Below, piece after piece: positions 11,401 through 18,305 of a DNA stretch of 34,025 nucleotides; the first letter of the stretch is position 1, and each line of letters opens with the position of its first letter. The notes under the pieces are model-generated. The model was not told the DNA's origin and ran no database searches. It saw only the letters and a program-made list of their open reading frames with translations. The stretch spans positions 1 through 34,025 of the forward strand of contig NZ_BBPM01000011.1 of the NCBI RefSeq assembly GCF_000787775.1, read 5' to 3'. Both the position numbers and the translations under genes were made by a program. The stretch comes from Streptacidiphilus carbonis (GTDB lineage Bacteria > Actinomycetota > Actinomycetes > Streptomycetales > Streptomycetaceae).

Positions 11401-11486
11401 CCGCCGGCCGCCAGGGCGTCGAAGTCGACGGTCTGGGTGTCCGCGAAGGGGCCGAAGGCGGTCATCGCCAGCCGGTGCAGCCGCAT
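8463..11486 (-). CDS. sbcC: SbcC-like SMC-family ATPase subunit of the SbcCD exonuclease
   Basis: A 1007-residue SMC-like ATPase (Rad50 homologue). Residues 35-43 are the Walker A motif GATGAGKSS. A long coiled-coil region rich in Ala, Glu, Arg and Gln runs to the central zinc hook CPVC at about 528-531, and returns to a C-terminal ATPase lobe with the ABC signature LSGGESFFASLALALGLADVV (near 912) and Walker B LDTLFIDEGFGSLDEDTL. With SbcD it forms a complex that opens hairpins and trims double-strand ends, acting on the nucleoid. The ATG at 11486 overlaps the sbcD stop by one base (TGATG), which indicates translational coupling. The open frame continues 5' of this start, inside sbcD, but only this ATG gives the conserved N-terminus MRLHRLAMTAFGPF. 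Confidence 0.95.
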   Translation of the reverse strand: MRLHRLAMTAFGPFADTQTVDFDALAAGGLFLLHGATGAGKSSVLDAVCYALYGTLPGSRPRTRLRSDHAAAEVRTEVVLELTLGGRRLEITRSPEQVRTKRRGQGLTTDKAQTLLRERVADGAEDAEDDNGTDSWRASSRSHQEIGTEIQQLLGMSREQFCQVVLLPQGGFARFLHATAPERAELLGRLFDTARFGAVEGWLAERRQQTEKACQAVLGEIGSRLERLREAAGTDEPPPLDVHADCLCWAAQLRVEARELLTIAESWHRLALERRRPAADRARAVEVLADRQQRHAHAVRRSHELEARSGEQRTAEHRLERARRAEAVAPLLTLHQQALLTRRRLDEAERRARAALPAAVLAPLDADRADTHRADAEKLAAAEHATREELGGLRALLPAEEQFQANERSRRRLEAERDDAESQRAEAAEWLEQWPALRDRAAASLDRAKLALSRSEQLDTRLAEVRQRCEAAERAEALTNRLSNAEERARTLRESANQAHERWLELRERRLQGMAAELAARLAEGEACPVCGSAEHPAPARPGPGQVTREQEQHAEQAHREAADRADTAREDVQGLRRQIDSLTAVAGDRSAAELRGAADQLRAEQAEAQQQAAAGLRAQEELDRLQHEQGLRSEAEVAAASMLAARTAGLDALADEQIRLTAELERGRSGAVSVAARVAQLEPLAERLNQAVSAVREAAAGAQALAGAEASARAAAEREGFADPGQAERALLPAAEALRLREAVERHRAELARVRTELADEQLLAAVRQPVADPAAEQAADRVAEQQLQQAYARLQAARDRCAALDRLSAGLTVEVRRLEPLAAEHATVAGLAGLAAGTSSGNRFRMSLETYVLAARLEQVAAAAGSRLAVMSQGRYSLAHTDLRARGGGRSGLGLSVLDAWTGQERDTSTLSGGESFFASLALALGLADVVTDEAGGMPLDTLFIDEGFGSLDEDTLEDVLDVLDRLRERDRAVGIVSHVADLRSRIPTRLEVRKGRNGSTLHQT

Positions 11487-12655
11487 CAGCGCCCACCCGC
11501 CTCGGCGAGCTCGACCGCGCCGGCACCGGCGGCCTCGGTCGCCTCCCGCAGCAGCAGTTCCTCCTCCGGGCCGGGTCCGCGGCCCCGGACGTGCCGGACG
11601 AAGCCCAGCGCGATGTCGGTGTCGCTGCGCCCCCGGGTCCGCGCCGCGTACGAGGGCAGCCCGTCGCCGAGCTCGCCCTCCGGCTCGAAGGACAGTTGCA
11701 GGGCGTAGGGGAAGCGGGCCCGCAGCCGCTCCATGGCCCGGTCCGGACGGCCGGGGTCGGTGAGCGCTGCCTGGACCCAGGACTGCTCGTGCCGGCTCAG
11801 CCCGGGATCCTCCAGCAGTTCGTCCAACTGCCCGCGCAGGCGGGCGAGCGGGCGGGGCACCGGGCAGTCGGTCCGCCGGGCCGCGACCTCCCCCTGCGGG
11901 CCCAGGTCGACCAGCCACATGGACTTGCGGTGGTCCGCCTCGGAGAAGGAGTAGGCCAGTGGGGACCCGCTGTAGCGCACCCGCTCACTGATCGTCTGAC
12001 ACCCGTGCAGATGTCCCAGCGCCGCGTAGTCGACGCCCTCGAACACCGACGCCGGCACGCTGGGCACCCCGCCCACGGCGATGTCCCTCTCGCTGTCGCT
12101 GACCTCGCCGCCCACCACGAAGGCGTGCGCCAGCACCACCGACCGGGTCCCCTCCGGACGGTCCGCCAGATCCGCGCGGACCCGGCCCATGGCCGCCTCC
12201 AGCACCGCCGCATGGCTCACCGCCGCGGCGCCGAGCCCGGCCCCGGCCAACGCGGGCTCCAGGTAGGGCAGTCCGTACACCGCCACCGGCCCGTGTTCGT
12301 CGGCGAGCAGCACCGGCTCCCCGCAGCGCTCCGGCTCGGTGCGCAGATGCACCCCGGCCCGCTCGATCAGCCGGGCGGCCACCCCCAGCCGCCGCGCCGA
12401 GTCGTGGTTTCCGGCGATCAGTATCACCGGCACCCCGAGCTCGGCCAGCTCCCGCAGCACCCGGTCGAACAGCTCCACCGCGCCCAGCCCGGGGATGGCC
12501 CGGTCGTAGACGTCCCCGGCCACCAGCACAGCCTCGACCGCCTCGGTCCGGACCGTGGCGACGAGGTGGTCGAGGAAGGCGCGCTGGGCCGGAAGCAGGT
12601 CCTCCCGGTGGAGGGTCCGCCCCAGATGCCAGTCGGAGGTGTGCAGGAGTCGCAT
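11486..12655 (-). CDS. sbcD: SbcD exonuclease subunit
   Basis: A 389-residue metallophosphoesterase-type nuclease (Mre11 homologue), the partner of SbcC. Metal-ligand motifs are at the expected places: TSDWHLG with Asp8 and His10, AGDVYDR with Asp48, and GNHDSARRL with Asn83, His84 and Asp85; AHAFVVGG and ALGHLHG supply later histidines. The ATG at 12655 gives the conserved start MRLLHTSDWH. A TTG at 12673 would add six residues including a rare TTA codon, so I reject it. No Shine-Dalgarno sequence is visible, but TACTGT (12669-12664, minus strand) is placed so that transcription could begin at or next to the ATG, suggesting a leaderless mRNA. No Streptomyces-type LexA box was seen upstream. 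Confidence 0.95.
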   Translation of the reverse strand: MRLLHTSDWHLGRTLHREDLLPAQRAFLDHLVATVRTEAVEAVLVAGDVYDRAIPGLGAVELFDRVLRELAELGVPVILIAGNHDSARRLGVAARLIERAGVHLRTEPERCGEPVLLADEHGPVAVYGLPYLEPALAGAGLGAAAVSHAAVLEAAMGRVRADLADRPEGTRSVVLAHAFVVGGEVSDSERDIAVGGVPSVPASVFEGVDYAALGHLHGCQTISERVRYSGSPLAYSFSEADHRKSMWLVDLGPQGEVAARRTDCPVPRPLARLRGQLDELLEDPGLSRHEQSWVQAALTDPGRPDRAMERLRARFPYALQLSFEPEGELGDGLPSYAARTRGRSDTDIALGFVRHVRGRGPGPEEELLLREATEAAGAGAVELAEAGGR

Positions 12656-12718
12656 AGCCAACGACAGTAACAACGACCACTGACAAGTCCGGCCGTCGCT
12701 GCCCAGGCGGTAGCGCTG

Positions 12719-13321
12719 CTACTGCTGTTCGACCTCCAGCACCTCGGCCGGCAGCAGCGACACCAGCTCCAGCAGTGCGTCCGTCATGCCCGCCGCCGTG
12801 GGCAGGTCGTGCCACTGCTTGCTCCAGGCCACGGCGCGGTCCCCGCTCAGCCGTACGCCCATGTCGTACTGCTGGAGCAGCTCGGTGACCCGGGCCGTGG
12901 GGACCGCCTCGGCGCCCGCGGGCAGCACGAACTGCTGCCGGAGCCGGAAGTCCGCCATGGGCAGCGTGGTCCGGTCGAAACCGAGCGAGGCCACGGTGTA
13001 ATGCGTGCCGGTGCGGTTGCGCTGGTTGCTGCGGGTGCTGACCCGGAACGCCTGGGCCCGGGCGGACAGCTCGGGACGTCCGTCCACCGCCGCCGGGCCG
13101 ACCAGCGCCCAGCTCACCGGCGGCTCCAGGCGTTCGGGCACCAGGGCGAGCACCCCGGCGTCGACGCCGTTCCCCAGAGCGCTGTAGCTCCAGCCCGGCC
13201 GCCGGTCCAGCACCGTACGCGCCCCGGCGTCCAGACGCCGTTTGCCCAGCGGAATCCCGACCGCCAGCCCGAGCATCGGGAGGCCGATGACAACCAGCAG
13301 AATCCACGCAGTCGTACTCAA
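12719..13321 (-). CDS. Membrane-anchored protein of the type VII substrate cassette, function unknown
   Basis: A 200-residue protein I cannot assign to a named family. Residues about 5-26 (WILLVVIGLPMLGLAVGIPLG) form one N-terminal transmembrane helix; the rest is a soluble domain with FRVSTRSNQRNRTGTHYTVASLGF and FRLRQQFVLP strand patterns and an acidic end. It should be anchored in the membrane by that single helix; the side on which the domain lies is not certain. The start is TTG at 13321; its TTGA overlaps the stop of the upstream WXG protein by four bases, so the two are translationally coupled. That position is compatible with an immunity, chaperone or anchoring role for the upstream secreted protein, which is inference. 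A small GTAGC-GCT-GCTAC hairpin covers the stop codon (12710-12722). Confidence 0.75.
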   Translation of the reverse strand: MSTTAWILLVVIGLPMLGLAVGIPLGKRRLDAGARTVLDRRPGWSYSALGNGVDAGVLALVPERLEPPVSWALVGPAAVDGRPELSARAQAFRVSTRSNQRNRTGTHYTVASLGFDRTTLPMADFRLRQQFVLPAGAEAVPTARVTELLQQYDMGVRLSGDRAVAWSKQWHDLPTAAGMTDALLELVSLLPAEVLEVEQQ

Positions 13322-14514
13322 GGGACCTTCACCGCTCCGTTCGCCCCGTTGTCCTGGCTGCCCGGCGAGCCCGCAGCCGGGGTGGCGGTGGCGGCGCCGT
13401 TGAGCGCTCCGCCCTCGCCGTAGGTCCGCCCGTTTCGGGTGATATTGAACCAGTTCTGCTCGCCGAGCGGATCCTTCTCATGCGCTCCCGCCGTCTCCGT
13501 CCTGTGCTGCACCTGCCCGGCGCCGATGCCGCCGGTGATGCCGCTGACCACGGAGTCGTGGATGTTGTCGCCGGTGCTCTTGCCGTCCATGGCGTCGTCG
13601 AAGGACTGCCCCGCCGCGCTGGTCAGGCCGCCGGAGAGGACCTGTCCGCTGATCCGCCGGCCCGGGGTGAGCGCGGCGGCGGCCTCGCCCTCGCGTCCGT
13701 CGAAGAGCTTGCCGAAGCCGTCCAGGGCGGCGGATATCCGGCTCGGCGCCGCATGCGCGCCGTCGCCGACCAGCGCCGTGGCGCCCCTGCCCAGCCCGTT
13801 CAGGCCGAGGCCGGCCCCGGAGGCGGCGAAGCCGGCGAAGGCCGAGTCCTTGGCGTCGTCGAGGACGCTCTGACTGCGGCTGCCGTTCATCATGTCGGTG
13901 ACCTCGGTGCCCATGAAGTTCATTGCGGTGTTCTTCACGCCGTTGACCAGGAACTCTGTCATCAGCTTCACCGCGCGGCCCATCTCCTTGGCCGCCTCGA
14001 TCAGCTTCTCGATCGCCTCGACGCCCTTCTGGACCAGCTTGATGAAGCGGTCCACCAGCTTGACGATGCGCAGCGCCCGCGCCCCCGAGGCGGCGGCGCT
14101 CACCGCGTCGGAGATGCCCGCGGTGACAAAGGTCAGCAGTGCCCCGGCCAGCTCCATCTCGGCGATCTCCAGGGCGATCTCGACGATCTCCTCGATGATC
14201 GCCTCGGCCTGGGTGGCGAAGGTGTCCAGTTCGGTGGCGATCTGGTCGAAGTTGCCCGCGCTGGTGCTGAAGGCCTGGTACTGCTGCTTCCAGTGGGCGT
14301 TGAATGCGTCCGCGGCCGCTCCGGTCCAGGTCCGGTCGACCACTCCGGCCGCGGCGGTGTTCAGCTGGGAGCCGGTGGTGCGCAGGGTTCCGGCCATGCT
14401 CCGCCACTGCGAGGCGAGATGGCGCAGGGTGTTCGGGTCGCCGCCGGGCCAGGGGATGTCCAGCAGCTCCAGGACCTTGGCGACCTTTCCGGCGATCGCG
14501 CTGTTGACGCCCAT
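13318..14514 (-). CDS. WXG-containing type VII secretion substrate-like protein
   Basis: A 398-residue protein with an N-terminal ESX-type helical hairpin: about residues 27-110, with the turn motif WTG at 63-65 between two amphipathic helices. A helical hydrophobic stretch (about 119-180) and a Gly/Ala-rich region follow, then a polar, probably disordered C-terminus ending NGANGAVKVP. No known toxin or enzyme domain is recognised in the C-terminal half. No YxxxD/E signal follows the WXG hairpin, so export would need a partner. The 105-residue EspC-like protein encoded one base upstream carries such a signal. The layout recalls mycobacterial EspC (small) with EspA (about 390 residues); this is an analogy in size and architecture, not demonstrated orthology. 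ATG at 14514. Confidence 0.8.
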   Translation of the reverse strand: MGVNSAIAGKVAKVLELLDIPWPGGDPNTLRHLASQWRSMAGTLRTTGSQLNTAAAGVVDRTWTGAAADAFNAHWKQQYQAFSTSAGNFDQIATELDTFATQAEAIIEEIVEIALEIAEMELAGALLTFVTAGISDAVSAAASGARALRIVKLVDRFIKLVQKGVEAIEKLIEAAKEMGRAVKLMTEFLVNGVKNTAMNFMGTEVTDMMNGSRSQSVLDDAKDSAFAGFAASGAGLGLNGLGRGATALVGDGAHAAPSRISAALDGFGKLFDGREGEAAAALTPGRRISGQVLSGGLTSAAGQSFDDAMDGKSTGDNIHDSVVSGITGGIGAGQVQHRTETAGAHEKDPLGEQNWFNITRNGRTYGEGGALNGAATATPAAGSPGSQDNGANGAVKVP

Positions 14515-14515
14515 A

Positions 14516-14833
14516 TCAGCCGGCTACCCCCTTGAACAGGGCGGAGTTGTGCGCGTCGACCGCGTGGTAGGCGGTCTGGCTGCTGGTCAGGCCGGTGGCG
14601 TCGGAGCGCAGCAGCGCCTCCAGCTGCCCCAGCCCGGTGATGGTGTGCTGGGTCAGTTCCAGATACTTGCCGGCGATCCCGTCGCACACCCCCAGCAGGC
14701 CGAATGCCTGGCCGACGTCCGCGATGCCGCCCGCGAAGGCGGCGGTGGCGGTGGCGAGTTCGTCCGCGGACACGGTGAAGTCGCCGGACAGGCCGGCCAA
14801 TGAGTCCGGATGGACCTGGAAATGGTCGCTCAT
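14516..14833 (-). CDS. EspC-like (DUF2580-type) type VII secretion small protein
   Basis: A 105-residue helical protein resembling the EspC/DUF2580 type VII secretion target family. It starts MSDHFQVHPDSLAGLSGDF, typical of the family's first helix, and has no WXG motif but a Gly-rich turn near residues 36-53. The C-terminal tail contains YHAVD at 89-93, which matches the general type VII secretion signal YxxxD/E just after the second helix. The ATG at 14833 follows GGGGAG with good spacing. It is the first gene of a three-gene operon: one base separates its stop from the next start. It probably pairs with the next protein and supplies the export signal for the pair. No ESX core genes (EccC, EccD, EccB) lie in the window. 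Confidence 0.82.
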   Translation of the reverse strand: MSDHFQVHPDSLAGLSGDFTVSADELATATAAFAGGIADVGQAFGLLGVCDGIAGKYLELTQHTITGLGQLEALLRSDATGLTSSQTAYHAVDAHNSALFKGVAG

Positions 14834-14951
14834 GGTGCTGATCTCCCCGTTTGGCTTCGGCCCTGGGGCCGCCCTACTGCCAGGAGCAGCCTGCCATGCG
14901 CATACCGACGCTTTGCAACTGGCCCTGGATCATCACCGGATCACCACCGGA
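14834..14951. promoter_or_regulatory. Putative promoter region of the type VII substrate operon
   Basis: This is the gap between the DinB/MDMPI gene and the EspC-like gene, both on the minus strand. On the plus strand it contains three closely spaced GGATCA units (about 14929-14956) separated by ACC-type spacers, a short imperfect tandem repeat. I cannot place a convincing -35/-10 pair, so the assignment rests on position only. Confidence 0.3.
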
Positions 14952-15587
14952 TCAGGCGGGCTCGCCGTACCAGCGCCAATTGGTGCGGCGGGGGAGTCCG
15001 GGCAGTGCCGCGCGCCCGGTGCACCAGAGCAGGGCGGGCCAGGGGTCGGTGTCCGCCGGGGCGTCGGGGAACAGCCGGGTGAGGACGCGGGCGCAGAGGT
15101 CGGCGGGCGGGGCCCAGGGCAGGTCCAGGCCCTGCGCCAGGTCGTAGGTGTGCACCAGGGTCTCCACGATGCCCATCGCGGCGAAGCCCTCGGGGTCGGC
15201 GTTCCCGAATCCGTGGTGGGCGCGGACGGTGCCGGGCGTGGTCCGCACCATGGCGACCAGCAGTGCCCCGCTCGCCTCCAGCACCTGCAGCAGACCGTCC
15301 GGCCCGGCCGCACGGTTCGCGAAGACGACGTTGGCCGGCCCGCCCACCCGCCTCCGTTCCCAGAGGAACGGCACCTCCCCGTCCAGCGGCGGCGTGCGGG
15401 GCCCGAGTTGGGCCGCGTAGGCGAACAGGTCGTCGGCCAGGTGCTCGACCGTCTCCCAGCAGGTCCACTCCAGCGATCCCGCGTTCGCGTCCCAGGCGTC
15501 GGCCGGCACCCCGCGCAGGGTGTCCACGGCGAGGTGCACGGAGGACTCGAGATCGTCCGCGGTCACATGATCAGTCAGCGAAGCCAT
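14952..15587 (-). CDS. DinB / maleylpyruvate-isomerase-fold (mycothiol-dependent type) protein
   Basis: A 211-residue protein of the DinB/MDMPI four-helix family. The first helix carries LEWTCWETVEHLADDLFAYA (about 38-57) and the third GIVETLVHTYDLAQGLDLPW (about 138-157); these hold the His/Glu/Asp residues that bind a metal ion in mycothiol-dependent isomerases and transferases. Actinobacteria use mycothiol as the main thiol, so a mycothiol S-transferase or isomerase role is plausible, but the substrate is unknown. ATG at 15587. It is separated from the upstream MFS gene by a strong terminator and lies before the type VII substrate operon, to which no functional link is evident. Confidence 0.85.
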   Translation of the reverse strand: MASLTDHVTADDLESSVHLAVDTLRGVPADAWDANAGSLEWTCWETVEHLADDLFAYAAQLGPRTPPLDGEVPFLWERRRVGGPANVVFANRAAGPDGLLQVLEASGALLVAMVRTTPGTVRAHHGFGNADPEGFAAMGIVETLVHTYDLAQGLDLPWAPPADLCARVLTRLFPDAPADTDPWPALLWCTGRAALPGLPRRTNWRWYGEPA

Positions 15588-15625
15588 GGTCAGGACCGTA
15601 CCGCCTGACGGCCCGCCGGTACGCG

Positions 15626-15673
15626 CAGCCGCCGCTCGCGGGACACCCGGTCGGGTGGCGCGAGCGGCGGCTG
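15626..15673 (-). terminator. Strong terminator after the MFS transporter gene
   Basis: A perfect 15-bp stem, CAGCCGCCGCTCGCG (15626-15640) paired with CGCGAGCGGCGGCTG (15659-15673), encloses a second short stem CACCCG/CGGGTG. It lies 16 bp beyond the MFS stop codon and upstream of the DinB/MDMPI gene, so it should insulate the two. Confidence 0.85.
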
Positions 15674-15688
15674 TGCGAGGGCGTGCGG

Positions 15689-17251
15689 TCAGGCCCTGGC
15701 GTCGGCCTGGACCGGCGCGTCCTCGTCGGCCTCGGCCCGGGCCTCGGCCTTGAGCTCGGCCGCGGTCTCGCTGAGGATCGCGGCGGCGACCGGGGCGGTG
15801 GCCATCGGGCGGCTGTGGCGGGTGAGGCCGAAGAGGGCTACCGCGATGGTGAGCAGCAGGGCGCCGGCGGCCAGGACGAAGCTGGTGGTGAACTGGCTCT
15901 CGGCGGGCAGCGGGGGAACGCCGGCCGGCAGGCCGGCGATCAGCTTGGAGGCCAGCAGCGAGGTGACCACGGCGGAGGCGATCGAGCTGCCGACGGAGCG
16001 GGAGATGGAATTGATGCCGTTGGCGATCCCGGTCTGCTCGACCGGAACGCTGGCCGCGATCAGGGCCGGCATGGAGGCGTAGCCGAAGGCGATGGCGATG
16101 CCGGCGAGGATGCCGGCGATGATCACGTTCGGGGTGGAGCCGTGGCCCCAGGCGAGCCAGGCGAAGCCGGCCACGCCGACCAGGGAGCCGATGGCGAGGG
16201 TGTAGCGGGCGCCGACGCGGCGGACCAGGATGCCGCCGACCGGCGCGGCGACCAGCGAGACCAGGGTGCTGGGCAGCAGGTACTCGGTGGAGGCGCGGAG
16301 CACCGAGGCGGTGAAGCCGTACCCGGCCAGCTGTGCGGGCATCTGCACCAGATAGGAGACGCCGATGAACATGGCGAAGGAGGCGAAGCCGACGAACAGC
16401 CCGGCGACATTGGTGAAGGCGACCTGGCGGTGGGCGAACATCCGCATGTCCACCAGCGGGTTGGCGACCTTGCGCTCGACCAGCACCCAGACCGCCGCCA
16501 TCACCACGGCGCCGACGAAGCAGCCGATGATCCGGCCGGAGGACCAGCCCCAGGTGTGGCCCTGGGAGATGCCCAGCAGCAGCAGGACCAGGAAGACGGC
16601 GAGGGTGCTCGCGCCCAGGAAGTCGATCCGGCCGCCGGTGCGCACGCCGCCGTCCGGGACCAGGAAGGCCACCGCGATCAGGGCCAGCGCGGAGACGCCG
16701 GTGGAGAACCAGAACACCGAGTGGTAGTCGGGGTGGACGCCCTGGGTGAGCAGCCCGGTGACCACCAGGGAGAGCCCGCTGCCGAACGCCAGGGTGCTGC
16801 TGACCAGCGCCATCGCACCGTGCAGCTTCTCCCGCGGCACCTCGTCGCGGATGATCGACAGCGCCAGCGGGAAGATCGCGGTGGCCGAGCCCTGGAGCAC
16901 CCGCGCCACGATCAGCAGCGCCAGCGAGGTGGTGGCCGCGGCCAGCACCGAGCCGATGACCATGACCACCAGCACGGCGAGCAGGGTGCGCTTCTTGCCG
17001 AACTGGTCGCCGACCCGGCCCAGCAGCGGGGTGAACACGGCGGCCGAGAGCAGCGTGGCGGTGGTGACCCAGCTGACGCCCGCGGCGCCGGCGTGCAGGT
17101 CGGTGCCGAGCAGCGTGAGGATCGGGATGACCTGGGTCTGCGCCATGGCGACGACCACCGCCGCGAGCCCGAGCGCGGCGATCAGCGGGGTGCTGCCGCG
17201 CCGCGCGGACGCCGGCGCTTGGGCGGTTGAGGAGGAGACGGCATGGCTCAT
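15689..17251 (-). CDS. MFS transporter, DHA2-like drug exporter
   Basis: A 520-residue inner-membrane transporter. After a short Ser/Ala-rich N-terminus, hydrophobic segments suggest 14 transmembrane helices, as in the DHA2 (EmrB/QacA) class of proton-driven exporters. The MFS signature between helices 2 and 3 is GRVGDQFGKKRTLL, and the helix-4/5 region has ARVLQGSATAIFPLALSIIRDE, the pattern usual for drug exporters. The C-terminal tail is Ala/Glu-rich. The start is the ATG at 17251 (MSHAVSS); the frame stays open for 19 more codons without a better site. Two similar palindromes lie between it and the divergent SCO6745-like gene, and TTGACT-18-TAAGGT reads toward it through the distal one. 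It probably expels a toxic compound that also releases the repressor. Confidence 0.92.
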   Translation of the reverse strand: MSHAVSSSTAQAPASARRGSTPLIAALGLAAVVVAMAQTQVIPILTLLGTDLHAGAAGVSWVTTATLLSAAVFTPLLGRVGDQFGKKRTLLAVLVVMVIGSVLAAATTSLALLIVARVLQGSATAIFPLALSIIRDEVPREKLHGAMALVSSTLAFGSGLSLVVTGLLTQGVHPDYHSVFWFSTGVSALALIAVAFLVPDGGVRTGGRIDFLGASTLAVFLVLLLLGISQGHTWGWSSGRIIGCFVGAVVMAAVWVLVERKVANPLVDMRMFAHRQVAFTNVAGLFVGFASFAMFIGVSYLVQMPAQLAGYGFTASVLRASTEYLLPSTLVSLVAAPVGGILVRRVGARYTLAIGSLVGVAGFAWLAWGHGSTPNVIIAGILAGIAIAFGYASMPALIAASVPVEQTGIANGINSISRSVGSSIASAVVTSLLASKLIAGLPAGVPPLPAESQFTTSFVLAAGALLLTIAVALFGLTRHSRPMATAPVAAAILSETAAELKAEARAEADEDAPVQADARA

Positions 17252-17288
17252 GGTGGTCAGCGGTCCTTCGGAAGGTTCAGGTACTGGA

Positions 17289-17307
17289 TGCTTGAGTTCA
17301 TCAAGCA
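17289..17307. promoter_or_regulatory. Operator candidate 1 (MarR-like dyad)
   Basis: TGCTTGA-GTTCA-TCAAGCA is a perfect 7-bp inverted repeat with a 5-bp centre, between the MFS gene and the divergent SCO6745-like gene. Its TTGA/TCAA half-sites resemble those of MarR-type repressors. A second, imperfect copy starts exactly 42 bp further right. Confidence 0.65.
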
Positions 17308-17330
17308 ATAAAGGGGACCTTAGGCCCTGA

Positions 17331-17349
17331 TGCTTTAGGTAGTCAAGTT
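17331..17349. promoter_or_regulatory. Operator candidate 2, overlapping the MFS promoter
   Basis: TGCTTTA-GGTAG-TCAAGTT has the same design as the site at 17289-17307, with the same 5-bp centre and four differing positions. The 42-bp separation is four helical turns, so two dimers would lie on the same DNA face. A leftward promoter, TTGACT (17346-17341) with an 18-bp spacer and TAAGGT (17322-17317), overlaps this site. Confidence 0.55.
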
Positions 17350-17407
17350 AAAAGGTTCAGGATGGAAAGTGTTCACATGGCGAAGCACCTGTCCTAGGGT
17401 GAGGCCC

Positions 17408-18283
17408 ATGCGACCCCTGGATCTGCGCATCGCCCGCTCCATGCGCGACCTGCTGGAGCCCTACCACCTGGCCGTGGTCTTCGCGCCGAAGGCGCTCTCG
17501 GTCTTCCACGCGGCCGGCCTGGACCGACCGTGGAGCCCCTACTACGCCGGACGCGTCGCACCCTTCGGCGATGTCGGCACCGCCGTGGTGGACGCGGTCT
17601 TCTACCACTTCGAGCCCGCCCTGACGGCGCTGGAGCTGTCCTGCGTCCGCGGGTCCGGCCTCGGCGCCGAGAAGCTGCTCGCCCTGCGCCTGGAGGCCGT
17701 GGACGCGGGGCTGCGGGAGGCCCTCGGTCCGGAACTGCTCGCCTCGCCGGAGCTGGCCGAGGCGGCGGAGCTGGCCGTGGAGGCCGCCGCCGTCTGCGCC
17801 GCGGCGCCGTACGGGCGGCCGCTCGGCGCGGCCAACGCGGTGCTGCCGGTGCCGGACCAGCCGCACCTGGCGCTCTGGCAGGCCGCGACCACCCTGCGGG
17901 AGTGGCGCGGGGACGGCCACAACGTCGCCCTGCTCGCTGCCGGACTCGACGCGGTCGAGGCACTGACCAGCATCGTCGCCACCGGCGCGGAACGCCGCCG
18001 CAGCCTGCAGCCCCGACGAGGGTGGGACGACGCGGCTTGGGCGGCCGGGATCGCCCGCCTGGCCGCGCGCGGACTGCTCACCGCGGACGGTGAACTGACC
18101 GCGGCGGGTGGGGAACTGCGTGAGCAGGTGGAATCCATGACGGACCGTCTGGCCACGGCGCCGTGGCTGGCACTCGGCCCCGAGCGGTGCCACCGTCTCC
18201 ACGAGTTGGCGGCGCCGTTGAGCACGAGGGTCGCCGAAGGCATGGGGTTGCGGATGCCGACCGGGGAGTTTCCGGAGGCCTGA
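17408..18283 (+). CDS. SCO6745-family protein with winged-helix-like C-terminus
   Basis: A 291-residue protein like those named SCO6745 family in actinobacteria; its biochemical role is not established. The N-terminal half is helical (MRDLLEPYHLAVVFAPKA, then YYAGRVAPFGDVG). The middle carries LWQAATTLREWRGDGHNVALLAAGLDAVEA, the family hallmark with conserved Trp, Arg and His residues. The last 100 residues, GWDDAAWAAGIARLAARGLLTADGELTAAGGELR, read like a winged-helix DNA-binding fold similar to MarR proteins. It could therefore be the regulator that binds the two TGCTTRA palindromes on its 5' side, but this is inference. Start is ATG 17408 with GGTGAGG upstream. It is followed by a large perfect hairpin repeat. 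Confidence 0.82.
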   Translation: MRPLDLRIARSMRDLLEPYHLAVVFAPKALSVFHAAGLDRPWSPYYAGRVAPFGDVGTAVVDAVFYHFEPALTALELSCVRGSGLGAEKLLALRLEAVDAGLREALGPELLASPELAEAAELAVEAAAVCAAAPYGRPLGAANAVLPVPDQPHLALWQAATTLREWRGDGHNVALLAAGLDAVEALTSIVATGAERRRSLQPRRGWDDAAWAAGIARLAARGLLTADGELTAAGGELREQVESMTDRLATAPWLALGPERCHRLHELAAPLSTRVAEGMGLRMPTGEFPEA

Positions 18284-18305
18284 GCCCGGGTGCGCCGTTG
18301 TGCAC

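Noticed and set aside
6615-11708. A very long plus-strand open frame opposite the GH13 and sbcC genes
   Set aside because: It is a GC-bias shadow: low-complexity Gly/Ala/Arg/Gln composition, no recognisable domain, and both minus-strand genes have complete catalytic motifs.
12653-12673. TTG at 12673 as the start of sbcD
   Set aside because: It adds six non-conserved residues including a rare TTA codon, and has no ribosome binding site; the ATG at 12655 gives the family N-terminus.
14929-14956. GGATCA triplicate as a CRISPR or origin-like repeat
   Set aside because: Only three short imperfect units without spacers of constant length and without Cas or replication genes nearby.
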